Origin: Carboxydothermus pertinax
GTDB lineage: Bacteria > Bacillota > Z-2901 > Carboxydothermales > Carboxydothermaceae
Length of the DNA: 38,397 bases
Direction of reading: 5' to 3'
NCBI RefSeq assembly: GCF_001950255.1
Contig: NZ_BDJK01000066.1
Location: 1 to 38,397, forward strand
Position 1 is the stretch's first letter, and each line of letters starts with the position of its first letter. This document shows, piece after piece, positions 14,958-22,038 of the stretch. The position numbers and the translations under genes are program-made. The notes beneath the pieces were generated by a model. That model did not search any database, was not told where the DNA came from, and was given only the letters and a program-made list of their open reading frames with translations.

Positions 14958-15932
14958 TTGCAGCGAAAGTTTATTCAGTATTACTACCTGGTCTTTTTTG
15001 CTGTAGCTGGATTTTTCTTTTATAAGGCAGTAGTTCTTTTCCCCACCCAGGGAGCTTCAGCCTTAAAGTACCGCTTTCCTTCCATTGAAGGATTTCTGCC
15101 AATCTCCGCACTAGTAGCTCTAAAAAGCTATATATTTACCGGAATTTTTGACCCGGTACATCCGGCGGGCCTTACAATCTTAATTTTAATTATACTGGGA
15201 GCTTTTCTCTTTAAGCGGGGATTTTGCAGCCATATTTGTCCCATCGGCACAGTCTCAGAACTTTTATACAATTTACGCAAAAAAGTAATTCCCGGGGATT
15301 TAATAATCCCTGCCTGGCTTGGTTATGTCCTTGCCAGCATTAAATATCTTCTTGCTTTGTTCTTTATTAAAGTAATTCTAATTGACATGCCTTATGATGC
15401 TGCCTGGCAGTTTGTTCAATCACCGTACAATGCTGTTGTCGATATAAAAATGCTGAAATTCTTTTTAAACCCGTCAGCCTTAACCGTAAAAGTACTCTTC
15501 GTTTTAATTGTTTTGTCCCTTATATTTTCCCATTTCTGGTGCCGGTTCCTCTGCCCTTATGGCGCATTTATGAATATTTTTGCCTTTTTTTCGCCAATTA
15601 CTATAAAAAGAAATAACCAAAGTTGTATTTCCTGTAAAAAATGTGATAAAATATGTCCCAGCAATCTTAAGATTTCTACTCGAAAAGCTGTAACTTCTCC
15701 TGAATGTACATTGTGTCAGAGTTGCCTTAAAGCCTGCCCGGTAAAAAATACCCTGTTAATTGGCAGTAAATTGGCAAATATCACTTTAACTCCTATCCAG
15801 TATTCTTTACTGCTTCTGGGCTTTTTTATAGGTGGCATGATTATCGCCGAGCTTACCGGACACTGGCACTCCCGGGTATTGCCCGAGCTCTGGCAGGCTT
15901 ACTTCCCGCTGGTCGATAAACTTTCCCACTAA
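14958..15932 (+). CDS. NapH/NosR/CcoG-like membrane polyferredoxin
   Basis: A 324-residue membrane iron-sulfur protein with about six helices. Two CX3CP motifs (CSHICPIG near residue 92 and CRFLCPYG near residue 198) are the hallmark of NapH/NosR-type quinol-linked proteins. Two ferredoxin motifs follow, CISCKKCDKICP and CTLCQSCLKACP, for two [4Fe-4S] clusters on the cytoplasmic side. Such proteins pass electrons between quinones, ferredoxin and periplasmic reductases; the partner is not identifiable here. The start is TTG, eight bases after AAAGGGGGT. It is preceded by a CRP/FNR-type site and probably cotranscribed with the methyltransferase 13 bp downstream. Confidence 0.86.
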   Translation: MQRKFIQYYYLVFFAVAGFFFYKAVVLFPTQGASALKYRFPSIEGFLPISALVALKSYIFTGIFDPVHPAGLTILILIILGAFLFKRGFCSHICPIGTVSELLYNLRKKVIPGDLIIPAWLGYVLASIKYLLALFFIKVILIDMPYDAAWQFVQSPYNAVVDIKMLKFFLNPSALTVKVLFVLIVLSLIFSHFWCRFLCPYGAFMNIFAFFSPITIKRNNQSCISCKKCDKICPSNLKISTRKAVTSPECTLCQSCLKACPVKNTLLIGSKLANITLTPIQYSLLLLGFFIGGMIIAELTGHWHSRVLPELWQAYFPLVDKLSH

Positions 15933-15945
15933 GGGGGAAGGATGG

Positions 15946-16653
15946 ATGGGCTTTTCTCTTTTAAATAAGTACTACGACTTATTGTTTCCGGCAAATTTAA
16001 TTGTAGTAGATCGTTTAGAAAGGCTATTTACCTTAGGAAAAAAGCTTTTGGACGCTGGTTGCGGTACCGGAAATTACGCCCTTTCCCTGGCTGAAAAAGG
16101 TTTTGAGATTACGGGGATAGACATAAATCCTGAATTTATTAAGCTTGCAAAGAAAAAGGCCCAGGGTAAAGAAAATCTAAAATTTATTACCCTTGACCTT
16201 ACTTCTTTTCATTTAGAGGAATCTTTTTCCGGTATTTACTGTATCGGAAATACATTACCAATTTTAGGACTTGAGGGAATTAAAAAAGCCCTTGCCAATT
16301 TTTTCAACCATTTAATCCCTGGCGGCCTATTAATTGGTCAAATCGTAAACTTTACTTTATTTTTAAATACCGGTACTTATCCTTTTCCCGAAAAAAAACT
16401 CCCGGAGTTTGATTTAATATTCCGCCGAAGATACGAGCTTACAGGATCCCAAGTACGCTTTTTTATTGAACTAATCTTTCCGCAAAAAGGGGAAATTTAC
16501 ACCGACCAAATGTTTTTATATCCTGTTACAGTGGACGAATTAAAAACCCTTTTGGAGGTTGCTGGTTTTAGAAAAATAAACTTTTACCGGGATTTTACCT
16601 TAGCCCCTTATGACCTCGAAGGCCGGGATCTGGTGTTTTGGGCACAGAAATAA
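15946..16653 (+). CDS. Class I SAM-dependent methyltransferase
   Basis: A 235-residue cytoplasmic protein with the Rossmann SAM-binding motif LLDAGCGTGNYALSLAEKG near residues 35-53 and the acidic end of strand 2 in ITGIDINPEF, followed by IYCIGNTLPIL and a GGLLIGQIVNF strand. It fits the methyltransferase type 11/25 group; the substrate is unknown. ATG follows AAGGGGGAAGG. It lies 13 bp after the polyferredoxin stop, so the two share a transcript ended by the terminator at 16657-16688. Confidence 0.85.
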   Translation: MGFSLLNKYYDLLFPANLIVVDRLERLFTLGKKLLDAGCGTGNYALSLAEKGFEITGIDINPEFIKLAKKKAQGKENLKFITLDLTSFHLEESFSGIYCIGNTLPILGLEGIKKALANFFNHLIPGGLLIGQIVNFTLFLNTGTYPFPEKKLPEFDLIFRRRYELTGSQVRFFIELIFPQKGEIYTDQMFLYPVTVDELKTLLEVAGFRKINFYRDFTLAPYDLEGRDLVFWAQK

Positions 16654-16656
16654 CTT

Positions 16657-16688
16657 AAAACCCGCCTTTTTTACTTAAGGCGGGTTTT
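16657..16688. terminator. Bidirectional intrinsic terminator
   Basis: AAAACCCGCCTT (16657-16668) pairs perfectly with AAGGCGGGTTTT (16677-16688) and is followed by TT on + and by AAGTTATTT-type sequence on minus. It separates the convergent methyltransferase and the secreted-protein gene. Confidence 0.88.
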
Positions 16689-16699
16689 TTAAATTTATA

Positions 16700-17338
16700 T
16701 TATTGATTTGGTACGGTACCTTGCTCGAAAGCTTTCTTTTGAGCAAGGTGCATTTCTTTCATCGCTTTAATTTGGTCTTTGATCTGGGTAAGCTGCTCCT
16801 GGGTAAGATTTTCGCCGGCAAAATCTTCCTTACTCATCTCTTCATCGGTTTTTAAGATTAAATCCAAGATATCACCATAAACGTTTTCTATTTCGTTGGG
16901 CACCCGAACAATCTCCCAGGCCCGGGTTTCCGGATTTTGTCGTAAAACCGCAATCCCCACAATGGCCATTTCGTTAGGCTGGTTTTCTAACTGGATTACC
17001 CGCACATGGCCAACAGTAGCAAATTCACCCTTGTGAACCGCTGGAAATACTTTAATAAGGCGCGACTTGGCAATCTTCACCTGTTTTACCGAAGCCTCCA
17101 TATCCGCTTCGGAAATCATTTCCCGGGACATTTTCGTCATTAACCTATACGCCGGTTGCCAGCGTCCTTTTTCCAAAAGGGCATAAAAGGAAACTGCTGT
17201 ATCCTCTGGAGTAGCAGTTTTTACTAAAATCCCCGTTTCTTTATCCACAAAAGCCCCGGGTCCGGCACCAATCGCTCCCCCCAAAGTCACTAACAAAAGT
17301 AATTGTACTAAAAAAGCAACAACCAAAAAGCGCTGCAT
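16700..17338 (-). CDS. Secreted or anchored protein of unknown function
   Basis: ATG at 17336-17338 follows GGGAGGGAAAG and gives 212 residues; the frame stays open to 17365 without a ribosome site. A hydrophobic N-terminus (MQRFLVVAFLVQLLLLV) and small residues around GAIGAGPGA suggest a signal peptide or anchor. No lipobox cysteine is present. The body (TPEDTAVSFYALLEKGRWQ..., then AIVGIAVLRQN...WEIVRVPNE) looks like a DUF4878/NTF2-like fold, and a charged coiled-coil-like tail (LTQEQLTQIKDQIKAMKEM) follows. It shares this layout with the gene upstream. Function unknown; it may belong to the cytochrome locus. Confidence 0.7.
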   Translation of the reverse strand: MQRFLVVAFLVQLLLLVTLGGAIGAGPGAFVDKETGILVKTATPEDTAVSFYALLEKGRWQPAYRLMTKMSREMISEADMEASVKQVKIAKSRLIKVFPAVHKGEFATVGHVRVIQLENQPNEMAIVGIAVLRQNPETRAWEIVRVPNEIENVYGDILDLILKTDEEMSKEDFAGENLTQEQLTQIKDQIKAMKEMHLAQKKAFEQGTVPNQ

Positions 17339-17428
17339 CTCTTTCCCTCCCGCTTGTATTATCAAACACTAATGATATATTCTCCCTTTTTCCCTGATTT
17401 CCTGCAAATTTTTAAAACCTTTTGGGAA

Positions 17429-17815
17429 TTACCTCACACTCACCACTTTCCACCCACCCCACTCGCGAATAAGGCCAATTTCCACGGTATAAACCATATC
17501 CTCCTGAGAAACTCCCCGTTTAAACTCCCGGTAAAAGAAGTCCCGGCAAAATTCAGGAAAAGTGGGCTTAAAGGACAAACCCTTTTTTTCCATTTCGTGG
17601 ACAAAACTATCCAGCGAAGAAAGTTTATCCTGGGAAATATCGTTTTTAATGGTTCGCGAAAGTAAACCCTGTGCCTGTACCCTATCACCCTGATTTAGCG
17701 CCAGCTCAAATCGCGCAAAAACCTCATCCGGCTTTTCCCAGACCCGAAAGCCATACGCTATGATGCCAAAAATAATTATGAAAAAAAAGATTGCTATTCC
17801 AAGTTTTTTAGCCAA
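17429..17815 (-). CDS. Small membrane-anchored NTF2-like protein of unknown function
   Basis: 128 residues: one N-terminal membrane helix (GIAIFFFIIIFGIIAYGF, residues 6-23), then an extracytoplasmic domain starting KPDEVFARFELALNQGDR and ending IREWGGWKVVSVR. This alpha-plus-beta pattern resembles DUF4878/lumazine-binding-like domains and the neighbour at 16700-17338. The start is TTG with a strong AAGGAGGG; that ribosome site can be hidden in a hairpin with an upstream CCCTCCTT. It is separated from the NHL gene by a terminator and from the next gene by 90 bp. Confidence 0.7.
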   Translation of the reverse strand: MAKKLGIAIFFFIIIFGIIAYGFRVWEKPDEVFARFELALNQGDRVQAQGLLSRTIKNDISQDKLSSLDSFVHEMEKKGLSFKPTFPEFCRDFFYREFKRGVSQEDMVYTVEIGLIREWGGWKVVSVR

Positions 17816-17822
17816 TAAAAAT

Positions 17823-17857
17823 CCCTCCTTAAATTATCTATTCGACCCTAAGGAGGG
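17823..17857 (-). promoter_or_regulatory. Hairpin that can sequester the ribosome-binding site
   Basis: In the mRNA (minus strand) CCCTCCTTA (17849-17857) pairs perfectly with TAAGGAGGG (17823-17831), a 9-bp stem with a 17-nt loop. The second arm is the Shine-Dalgarno of the TTG start at 17815. Confidence 0.55.
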
Positions 17858-17910
17858 CGTTTCCTGCTTTTTTATTTTAAAGCCGCCTGGCTTTTTAGTC
17901 TACTTCAAAA

Positions 17911-17944
17911 TTAAAGGCTATCCTAAATTGGAGATAGCCTTTAA
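17911..17944 (-). terminator. Terminator of the five-gene cytochrome operon
   Basis: TTAAAGGCTATC (17911-17922) and GATAGCCTTTAA (17933-17944) form a perfect 12-bp stem just after the NHL stop, followed on the minus strand by TTTTG. A second small stem (AAAGCC/GGCTTT) lies about 25 bp further. Confidence 0.75.
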
Positions 17945-17954
17945 ATACTTTTAT

Positions 17955-18962
17955 TTAACTTTGATAAACTACAACCCGCTGGTTTACGGTATCGGTAATG
18001 TAAATCCGGCCCTGGTCGTCAATAAAGAGACCATTTGGCAGAATAAACTGGTTTAAGTCAGCCCCTTTGCCACCAAAGGTAAAAAGGTAATTACCCTGAT
18101 CGTCAAAGGCACAAACCCGGCTGTTCAAATTATCTACCACATACAGGACCCCCCTACCGTTTACCCCAAGACCTCGGGGGTTAACAAAGGAGAAGGTCTC
18201 ACCGTTGTTATTGCCGCCGGTTAAGGTATAGGCATAACCTCCTAAGAGGTTAAACACCTGCACCCGGTCGTTACCGGAGTCGGCTACATATATTTTACCG
18301 TTAGCCACCCAGACGCAGTTCGGCGCCCGGAACTCCCCGTTAGCCGTGCCCATTTTCCCAAACTCCAGTACTTTCTTGCCGTCTAAAGTAAAGGCCATAA
18401 CTTTGTTTTTACCCACATCTGCCACATACAGTCGACTGCCAGCGATAAATAAGCCTGCCGGACGGCTGATATCAGTAGGGCTGCCAAAGTAGTACTGGAA
18501 AATCCCTTCGCTGTTAAATACCGAAATTTTTCCGTTATACATGTCGGCTACATAAACTTTGCCGTCCCCGTCTACGGCAATGCCATAAGGAAATTTAAAC
18601 TGCCCCTTATCGGTACCGGGTTTACCAAAGGTAAAGAGGGGATTGCCGTCGTAGTCAAAAACCTGCACCCGCTGGTTTCCGGTATCGGTAACATAAATCC
18701 GGTTGCCCGACACTGCTACAGCCATTGGCTTTTTAAAGGGGTTCTGGTCGGTACCGTACAGCGCATACAAAAAGGCCGGCGGCCCAGGTGGTCCAATCTG
18801 CGGCATTATTTGGGGCACTGGATTTCGGTTTAAGAAGTAAAAAATAATAAAAAATATTGCCTCAATTATGAAAATCCATTTTAAGGTTTTCTTTAGTTTT
18901 TCCTGATCCCAGCGCCAGAAAATTTCTTTTAGCCTTACTGATAAAGTATTGGAACTATTCAT
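17955..18962 (-). CDS. Membrane-anchored NHL-repeat beta-propeller protein
   Basis: 335 residues: a basic cytoplasmic N-terminus, one helix near residues 27-45 (WIFIIEAIFFIIFYFL), a Pro-rich linker (PQIGPPGPP), then six NHL blades of about 43 residues. Typical blade sequences are IYVTDTGNQRVQVFDYDG, VYVADMYNGKISVFNSEG and IYITDTVNQRVVVYQS. It should form a six-bladed propeller on the outer face of the membrane. NHL proteins act as protein-interaction platforms, and similar ones occur in Geobacter-type extracellular electron conduits. GGAGGGAGAAA precedes ATG. It is last in the operon with the TPR protein and two multiheme cytochromes. Confidence 0.88.
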   Translation of the reverse strand: MNSSNTLSVRLKEIFWRWDQEKLKKTLKWIFIIEAIFFIIFYFLNRNPVPQIMPQIGPPGPPAFLYALYGTDQNPFKKPMAVAVSGNRIYVTDTGNQRVQVFDYDGNPLFTFGKPGTDKGQFKFPYGIAVDGDGKVYVADMYNGKISVFNSEGIFQYYFGSPTDISRPAGLFIAGSRLYVADVGKNKVMAFTLDGKKVLEFGKMGTANGEFRAPNCVWVANGKIYVADSGNDRVQVFNLLGGYAYTLTGGNNNGETFSFVNPRGLGVNGRGVLYVVDNLNSRVCAFDDQGNYLFTFGGKGADLNQFILPNGLFIDDQGRIYITDTVNQRVVVYQS

Positions 18963-18974
18963 TTTCTCCCTCCT

Positions 18975-19631
18975 CTACTTTTTATTGAGCCGCTCTAATG
19001 CTTTTTTGGCGTCTTCAAATTTCGGGTCAAACTCTAAGGCTGACTTGTACTGGTATTTGGCATCCTCTATTTTCCCCATCTTTTCATAGGCAACACCTAT
19101 TTCATAAATTATCCTCGTAGAACCGGGGGAAAGCTCATAGGCAGCCTTGAGTTCTTTTAACGCTTCCTGATATTTTTCCAACTTATTATAGGCAATTCCC
19201 AGATTTAAATGAGCATTGGAACTTTTAGGCTGAAGAGCTACCGCTTGCTTTAAGGTGTTAACCGCTAAATCGTACTTACCGGTATCAATATAAAGAATAC
19301 CCAGATTTAAATACGCTGGATAATATTTTTTGTCCAAATCAAGGGCCTTCTTATACTGAGCTAAAGCGTTATTATAATCCTTTTTCTGAAAGTAACCCCA
19401 GCCCAGATCCACATAATTTTTGGGGTTTTTCGGATCTTTGGCAACTTTTTGCTGGGCAACTTCAATTATTCTGTCCGCAATTGGAGTGGTATCATAGTTT
19501 TCCCAGAAAAAGGCTTTGCCGATAATCACCCCTACCACAAAAAGAGCAGAGGCAAAGGCAATAAGAACAAGATAGGCTACTACCGGATGCACCGGTTTGG
19601 ATGGTTTTACCGTTTTAATCTCCGTCCTCAT
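18975..19631 (-). CDS. Membrane-anchored TPR protein
   Basis: 218 residues using ATG at 19629-19631, seven bases after GGGGG; a TTG two codons earlier is too close to that site. One membrane helix (HPVVAYLVLIAFASALFVVG, near residues 15-35) is followed by about four tetratricopeptide repeats, e.g. PKNYVDLGWGYFQKKDYNNA, YPAYLNLGILYIDTGKYDLA and SNAHLNLGIAYNKLEKYQEA. The TPR array faces outward and probably holds partner proteins during assembly of the neighbouring cytochromes. Only 12 bp separate it from the NHL gene and 17 bp from the 14-heme gene. Confidence 0.88.
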   Translation of the reverse strand: MRTEIKTVKPSKPVHPVVAYLVLIAFASALFVVGVIIGKAFFWENYDTTPIADRIIEVAQQKVAKDPKNPKNYVDLGWGYFQKKDYNNALAQYKKALDLDKKYYPAYLNLGILYIDTGKYDLAVNTLKQAVALQPKSSNAHLNLGIAYNKLEKYQEALKELKAAYELSPGSTRIIYEIGVAYEKMGKIEDAKYQYKSALEFDPKFEDAKKALERLNKK

Positions 19632-19648
19632 GGTCAATCCCCCTTTTC

Positions 19649-20998
19649 TTAATTTTTATGACAACCGGTACAGTATTTTTGGTTGTGACAGCGATAGCAA
19701 GTGCTGTCGCGCTTGGTATTGGCCGTTAAGGGTACCGGATGGTTTTGAGCACCATTTCTTAAATACTTTAAATGTGGATTTTTAATTTCTTGTGTACTCT
19801 GGCGTTTATTTAACCCCTCTTTAAACTCATTATAAAGCGCTTCAGCGTTTTTATGGCATTGGTAGCACTGCCGAACATTGTGGCAGCCAAAACAGTAGCC
19901 CTGAAGTTTTGTACCGGTTGGAAGATACAACGGGTGGTTTTGTACCTGGTAGGTAAAGAAATTAACATGCTGACCTTTGTGGCATTTAATACAATAGGTC
20001 TTTTTCTCTCCTAAAATCTGTCCACCAGGTACTTGCAAGGTTTGCCGTTCCCCAGCAATCACCCTTTGGCTTGTCATCAAAGGAGAACGCTGTCCCCAAT
20101 CATGGCAAGTAAGACAGTCGGGTATATCCTTTTTCGTCCGTTTTAAGCCGTGGGAAAATATCCAATCCACGGTATGGGTTACCGGTCTCTTAGAGTGGCA
20201 CCCGGAACAAAAGCTGTTTCCTTTTATGTAGGCCCGCACCGGATCTTTTTCGTTATATTCAATTCCTGTATTAGAGTAAGAATGGCACAGGTCGCAGTAT
20301 TTTAAATCTTTTCTTGCTAATTTTCCATGAGTTGTTAGCCAGTCTGGTACCTTGTGGTCTTTAGGAGGCCTGATTTCCCGGTGGCAAGCTTCACATTTCC
20401 GGGTTATATTTCTTTGTTCATGACAGCTCATGCACAAAGTCATTTTGGTTTTAACATTTTCCGGAGCCATCTGGGATTTGGCATAGGTTAAATTCCAACG
20501 ATTAAAATCCCCGTCAATCGTCTCCTGCCGGTCTAAGATATTTCCGTGGGCAATACCTCTATGACACTCCAAACACTGTACTCCTGCCGATTTATGCTTA
20601 TCATGGGGAACAATGATATCTCCGGAAGGGGTGATTGGCCGTTTAAGTCCATGACAGCGAGTGCAATTTCTCTGGGGAATGTCTTTTTTTAAGGAAATTG
20701 GTAGCAAATACTTCTTGGTAAAATGGAGGTAGGCAAAGTTTAGCATTTCGGCTTTAAATTTAAATAAATTCCCAATTCCCGGCTGAACATGACACTTTAA
20801 ACAGTTTAGCTCGCTGTGGCTGGAAGCTTTCCAGGTATAGTATTCGGGAAGCATTTCGTGACAGGTTTTACAGGTTAGGGTAAGCGATGTTACTTCAAAT
20901 AAACTCACAGCTATTACCAGGAGAGTTAACAAAACACCACTTACCACTAACAATATTTTAGTGCGTTTTTCCCCAAGGGTGGGTGCCCGTGCTTTCAT
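19649..20998 (-). CDS. NapC-type membrane-anchored 14-heme cytochrome c
   Basis: 449 residues with an N-terminal anchor (LLVVSGVLLTLLVIAVSLF) and 14 CXXCH motifs. The first, CKTCHEM, followed by YYTWKASSHSELNCLKCHVQPG, is the NapC/NrfH quinol-dehydrogenase head. The first ten hemes align in order and spacing with the ten of the neighbouring 10-heme protein (shared GDIIVPHDKH, PPKDH/APKDH, FC..CH..RP). The last four form an extension with closely spaced sites (CFGCHNVRQCYQCH and CYRCHNQKYCTGCH). AGGAGG precedes ATG by about nine bases. Probable role: electrons from menaquinol to an external acceptor or to the secreted 12-heme protein. Confidence 0.9.
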   Translation of the reverse strand: MKARAPTLGEKRTKILLVVSGVLLTLLVIAVSLFEVTSLTLTCKTCHEMLPEYYTWKASSHSELNCLKCHVQPGIGNLFKFKAEMLNFAYLHFTKKYLLPISLKKDIPQRNCTRCHGLKRPITPSGDIIVPHDKHKSAGVQCLECHRGIAHGNILDRQETIDGDFNRWNLTYAKSQMAPENVKTKMTLCMSCHEQRNITRKCEACHREIRPPKDHKVPDWLTTHGKLARKDLKYCDLCHSYSNTGIEYNEKDPVRAYIKGNSFCSGCHSKRPVTHTVDWIFSHGLKRTKKDIPDCLTCHDWGQRSPLMTSQRVIAGERQTLQVPGGQILGEKKTYCIKCHKGQHVNFFTYQVQNHPLYLPTGTKLQGYCFGCHNVRQCYQCHKNAEALYNEFKEGLNKRQSTQEIKNPHLKYLRNGAQNHPVPLTANTKRDSTCYRCHNQKYCTGCHKN

Positions 20999-21065
20999 TA
21001 CTTACTGCCTCCTATAAAAAGCTATTCGACAAGAGTTAAAAATTTCCTGCCAAAAAATGTATTAA

Positions 21066-22028
21066 CTATTTTAGTTTATTATAAAATTTATGGCATTTAT
21101 TGCAATATACAGGATTTTTATTGAAACCTTCTCCTTTTTCAATGTCATGGCAGGCATAACAGGAATCTTCCCCTTTTCTTCCAATTGCTTCAATATGATT
21201 GGGAATCCAGTTATTTAAGTGAAACTGAGGTCTTTTTAAATGACAGTCCCGGCAAAAAGGATTTAACCGGGTATACCAGTAAAGTTTTTTGTCAAAGGCA
21301 ACGCTCCGAATTAATTCTTTTCCCAGGTGGCAAGAAATGCAGTAGTCAACATTTTTTTGGGCAGTCAAACCATGTTTTTCCTCCCAGGCAGGGTCATTAT
21401 GATCTTTGGGGGCCTTAATTTTTAAATGACAGGTGCGACATTCAGTAGACACACCCCGTTCTCGGTGACAGCTAATGCAGCCGTCCATTAAAAGCTTTCG
21501 GTTTATCTCTTTTCGCTCGGCAAGGGCTTTTGCTTGATTCCAGCTTTCGTACTTCCCCCGGGTCAAACCCCTTTCGGCTACCTGAAAATGAACGACCCCA
21601 AAATGACAGGTAACGCAGGTCACTCCTTGAGCAAGATGCCGGTCATGAGGTATGATTATATCACCCCCGGGGGTAACCGATTCTAAAGTATGACAGGATA
21701 GGCACCGTTTATTATCTAGGGAATAAGTGATTTTAATTGGCTTTTCAAATAGCCCGGTTAGGTGTTGGACAAAATTTGTTCCGCCGTTTAAGCTAACCCA
21801 AAAGGGCACAAGTGGACTAGAAGTTACATGGCAACGCCAGCATTCTATTTTATTGTGGGTGGAAACTTCCCAGGTATAATATTCCGGGCGCATCTCATGA
21901 CAGTAAAAACAAAAGCGGCTATTTAGAGCCGCTTTTGTTCCGGAAAGTAATAGTATAAATAACACTACCTGACCTATTACCGTTAACTGCACCCAGATTA
22001 AGATATTCATAAAGGTTTTTTTCTTCAT
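21066..22028 (-). CDS. NapC-type membrane-anchored 10-heme cytochrome c
   Basis: 320 residues with one N-terminal helix (ILIWVQLTVIGQVVLFILLL) and ten CXXCH motifs starting with CFYCHEM, the CXXCHxM quinol-side site. It is a paralogue of the 14-heme protein without that protein's last four hemes, so the pair arose by duplication with later gain or loss. It follows the O-antigen-ligase/TPR gene by 10 bp and precedes the 14-heme gene by 67 bp. A perfect 13-bp terminator-like hairpin lies inside its coding sequence at about codons 31-40. Confidence 0.9.
   Translation of the reverse strand: MKKKTFMNILIWVQLTVIGQVVLFILLLSGTKAALNSRFCFYCHEMRPEYYTWEVSTHNKIECWRCHVTSSPLVPFWVSLNGGTNFVQHLTGLFEKPIKITYSLDNKRCLSCHTLESVTPGGDIIIPHDRHLAQGVTCVTCHFGVVHFQVAERGLTRGKYESWNQAKALAERKEINRKLLMDGCISCHRERGVSTECRTCHLKIKAPKDHNDPAWEEKHGLTAQKNVDYCISCHLGKELIRSVAFDKKLYWYTRLNPFCRDCHLKRPQFHLNNWIPNHIEAIGRKGEDSCYACHDIEKGEGFNKNPVYCNKCHKFYNKLK
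21908..21939 (-). terminator. Terminator-like hairpin inside the 10-heme gene
   Basis: AACAAAAGCGGCT and AGCCGCTTTTGTT form a perfect 13-bp stem with a 6-base loop. On the coding (minus) strand the stem runs into TTTAC, so the 3' side reads TTTTGTTTTTAC. It begins about 90 nt after the start codon. Confidence 0.5.
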
Positions 22029-22038
22029 TAACTCCCAC

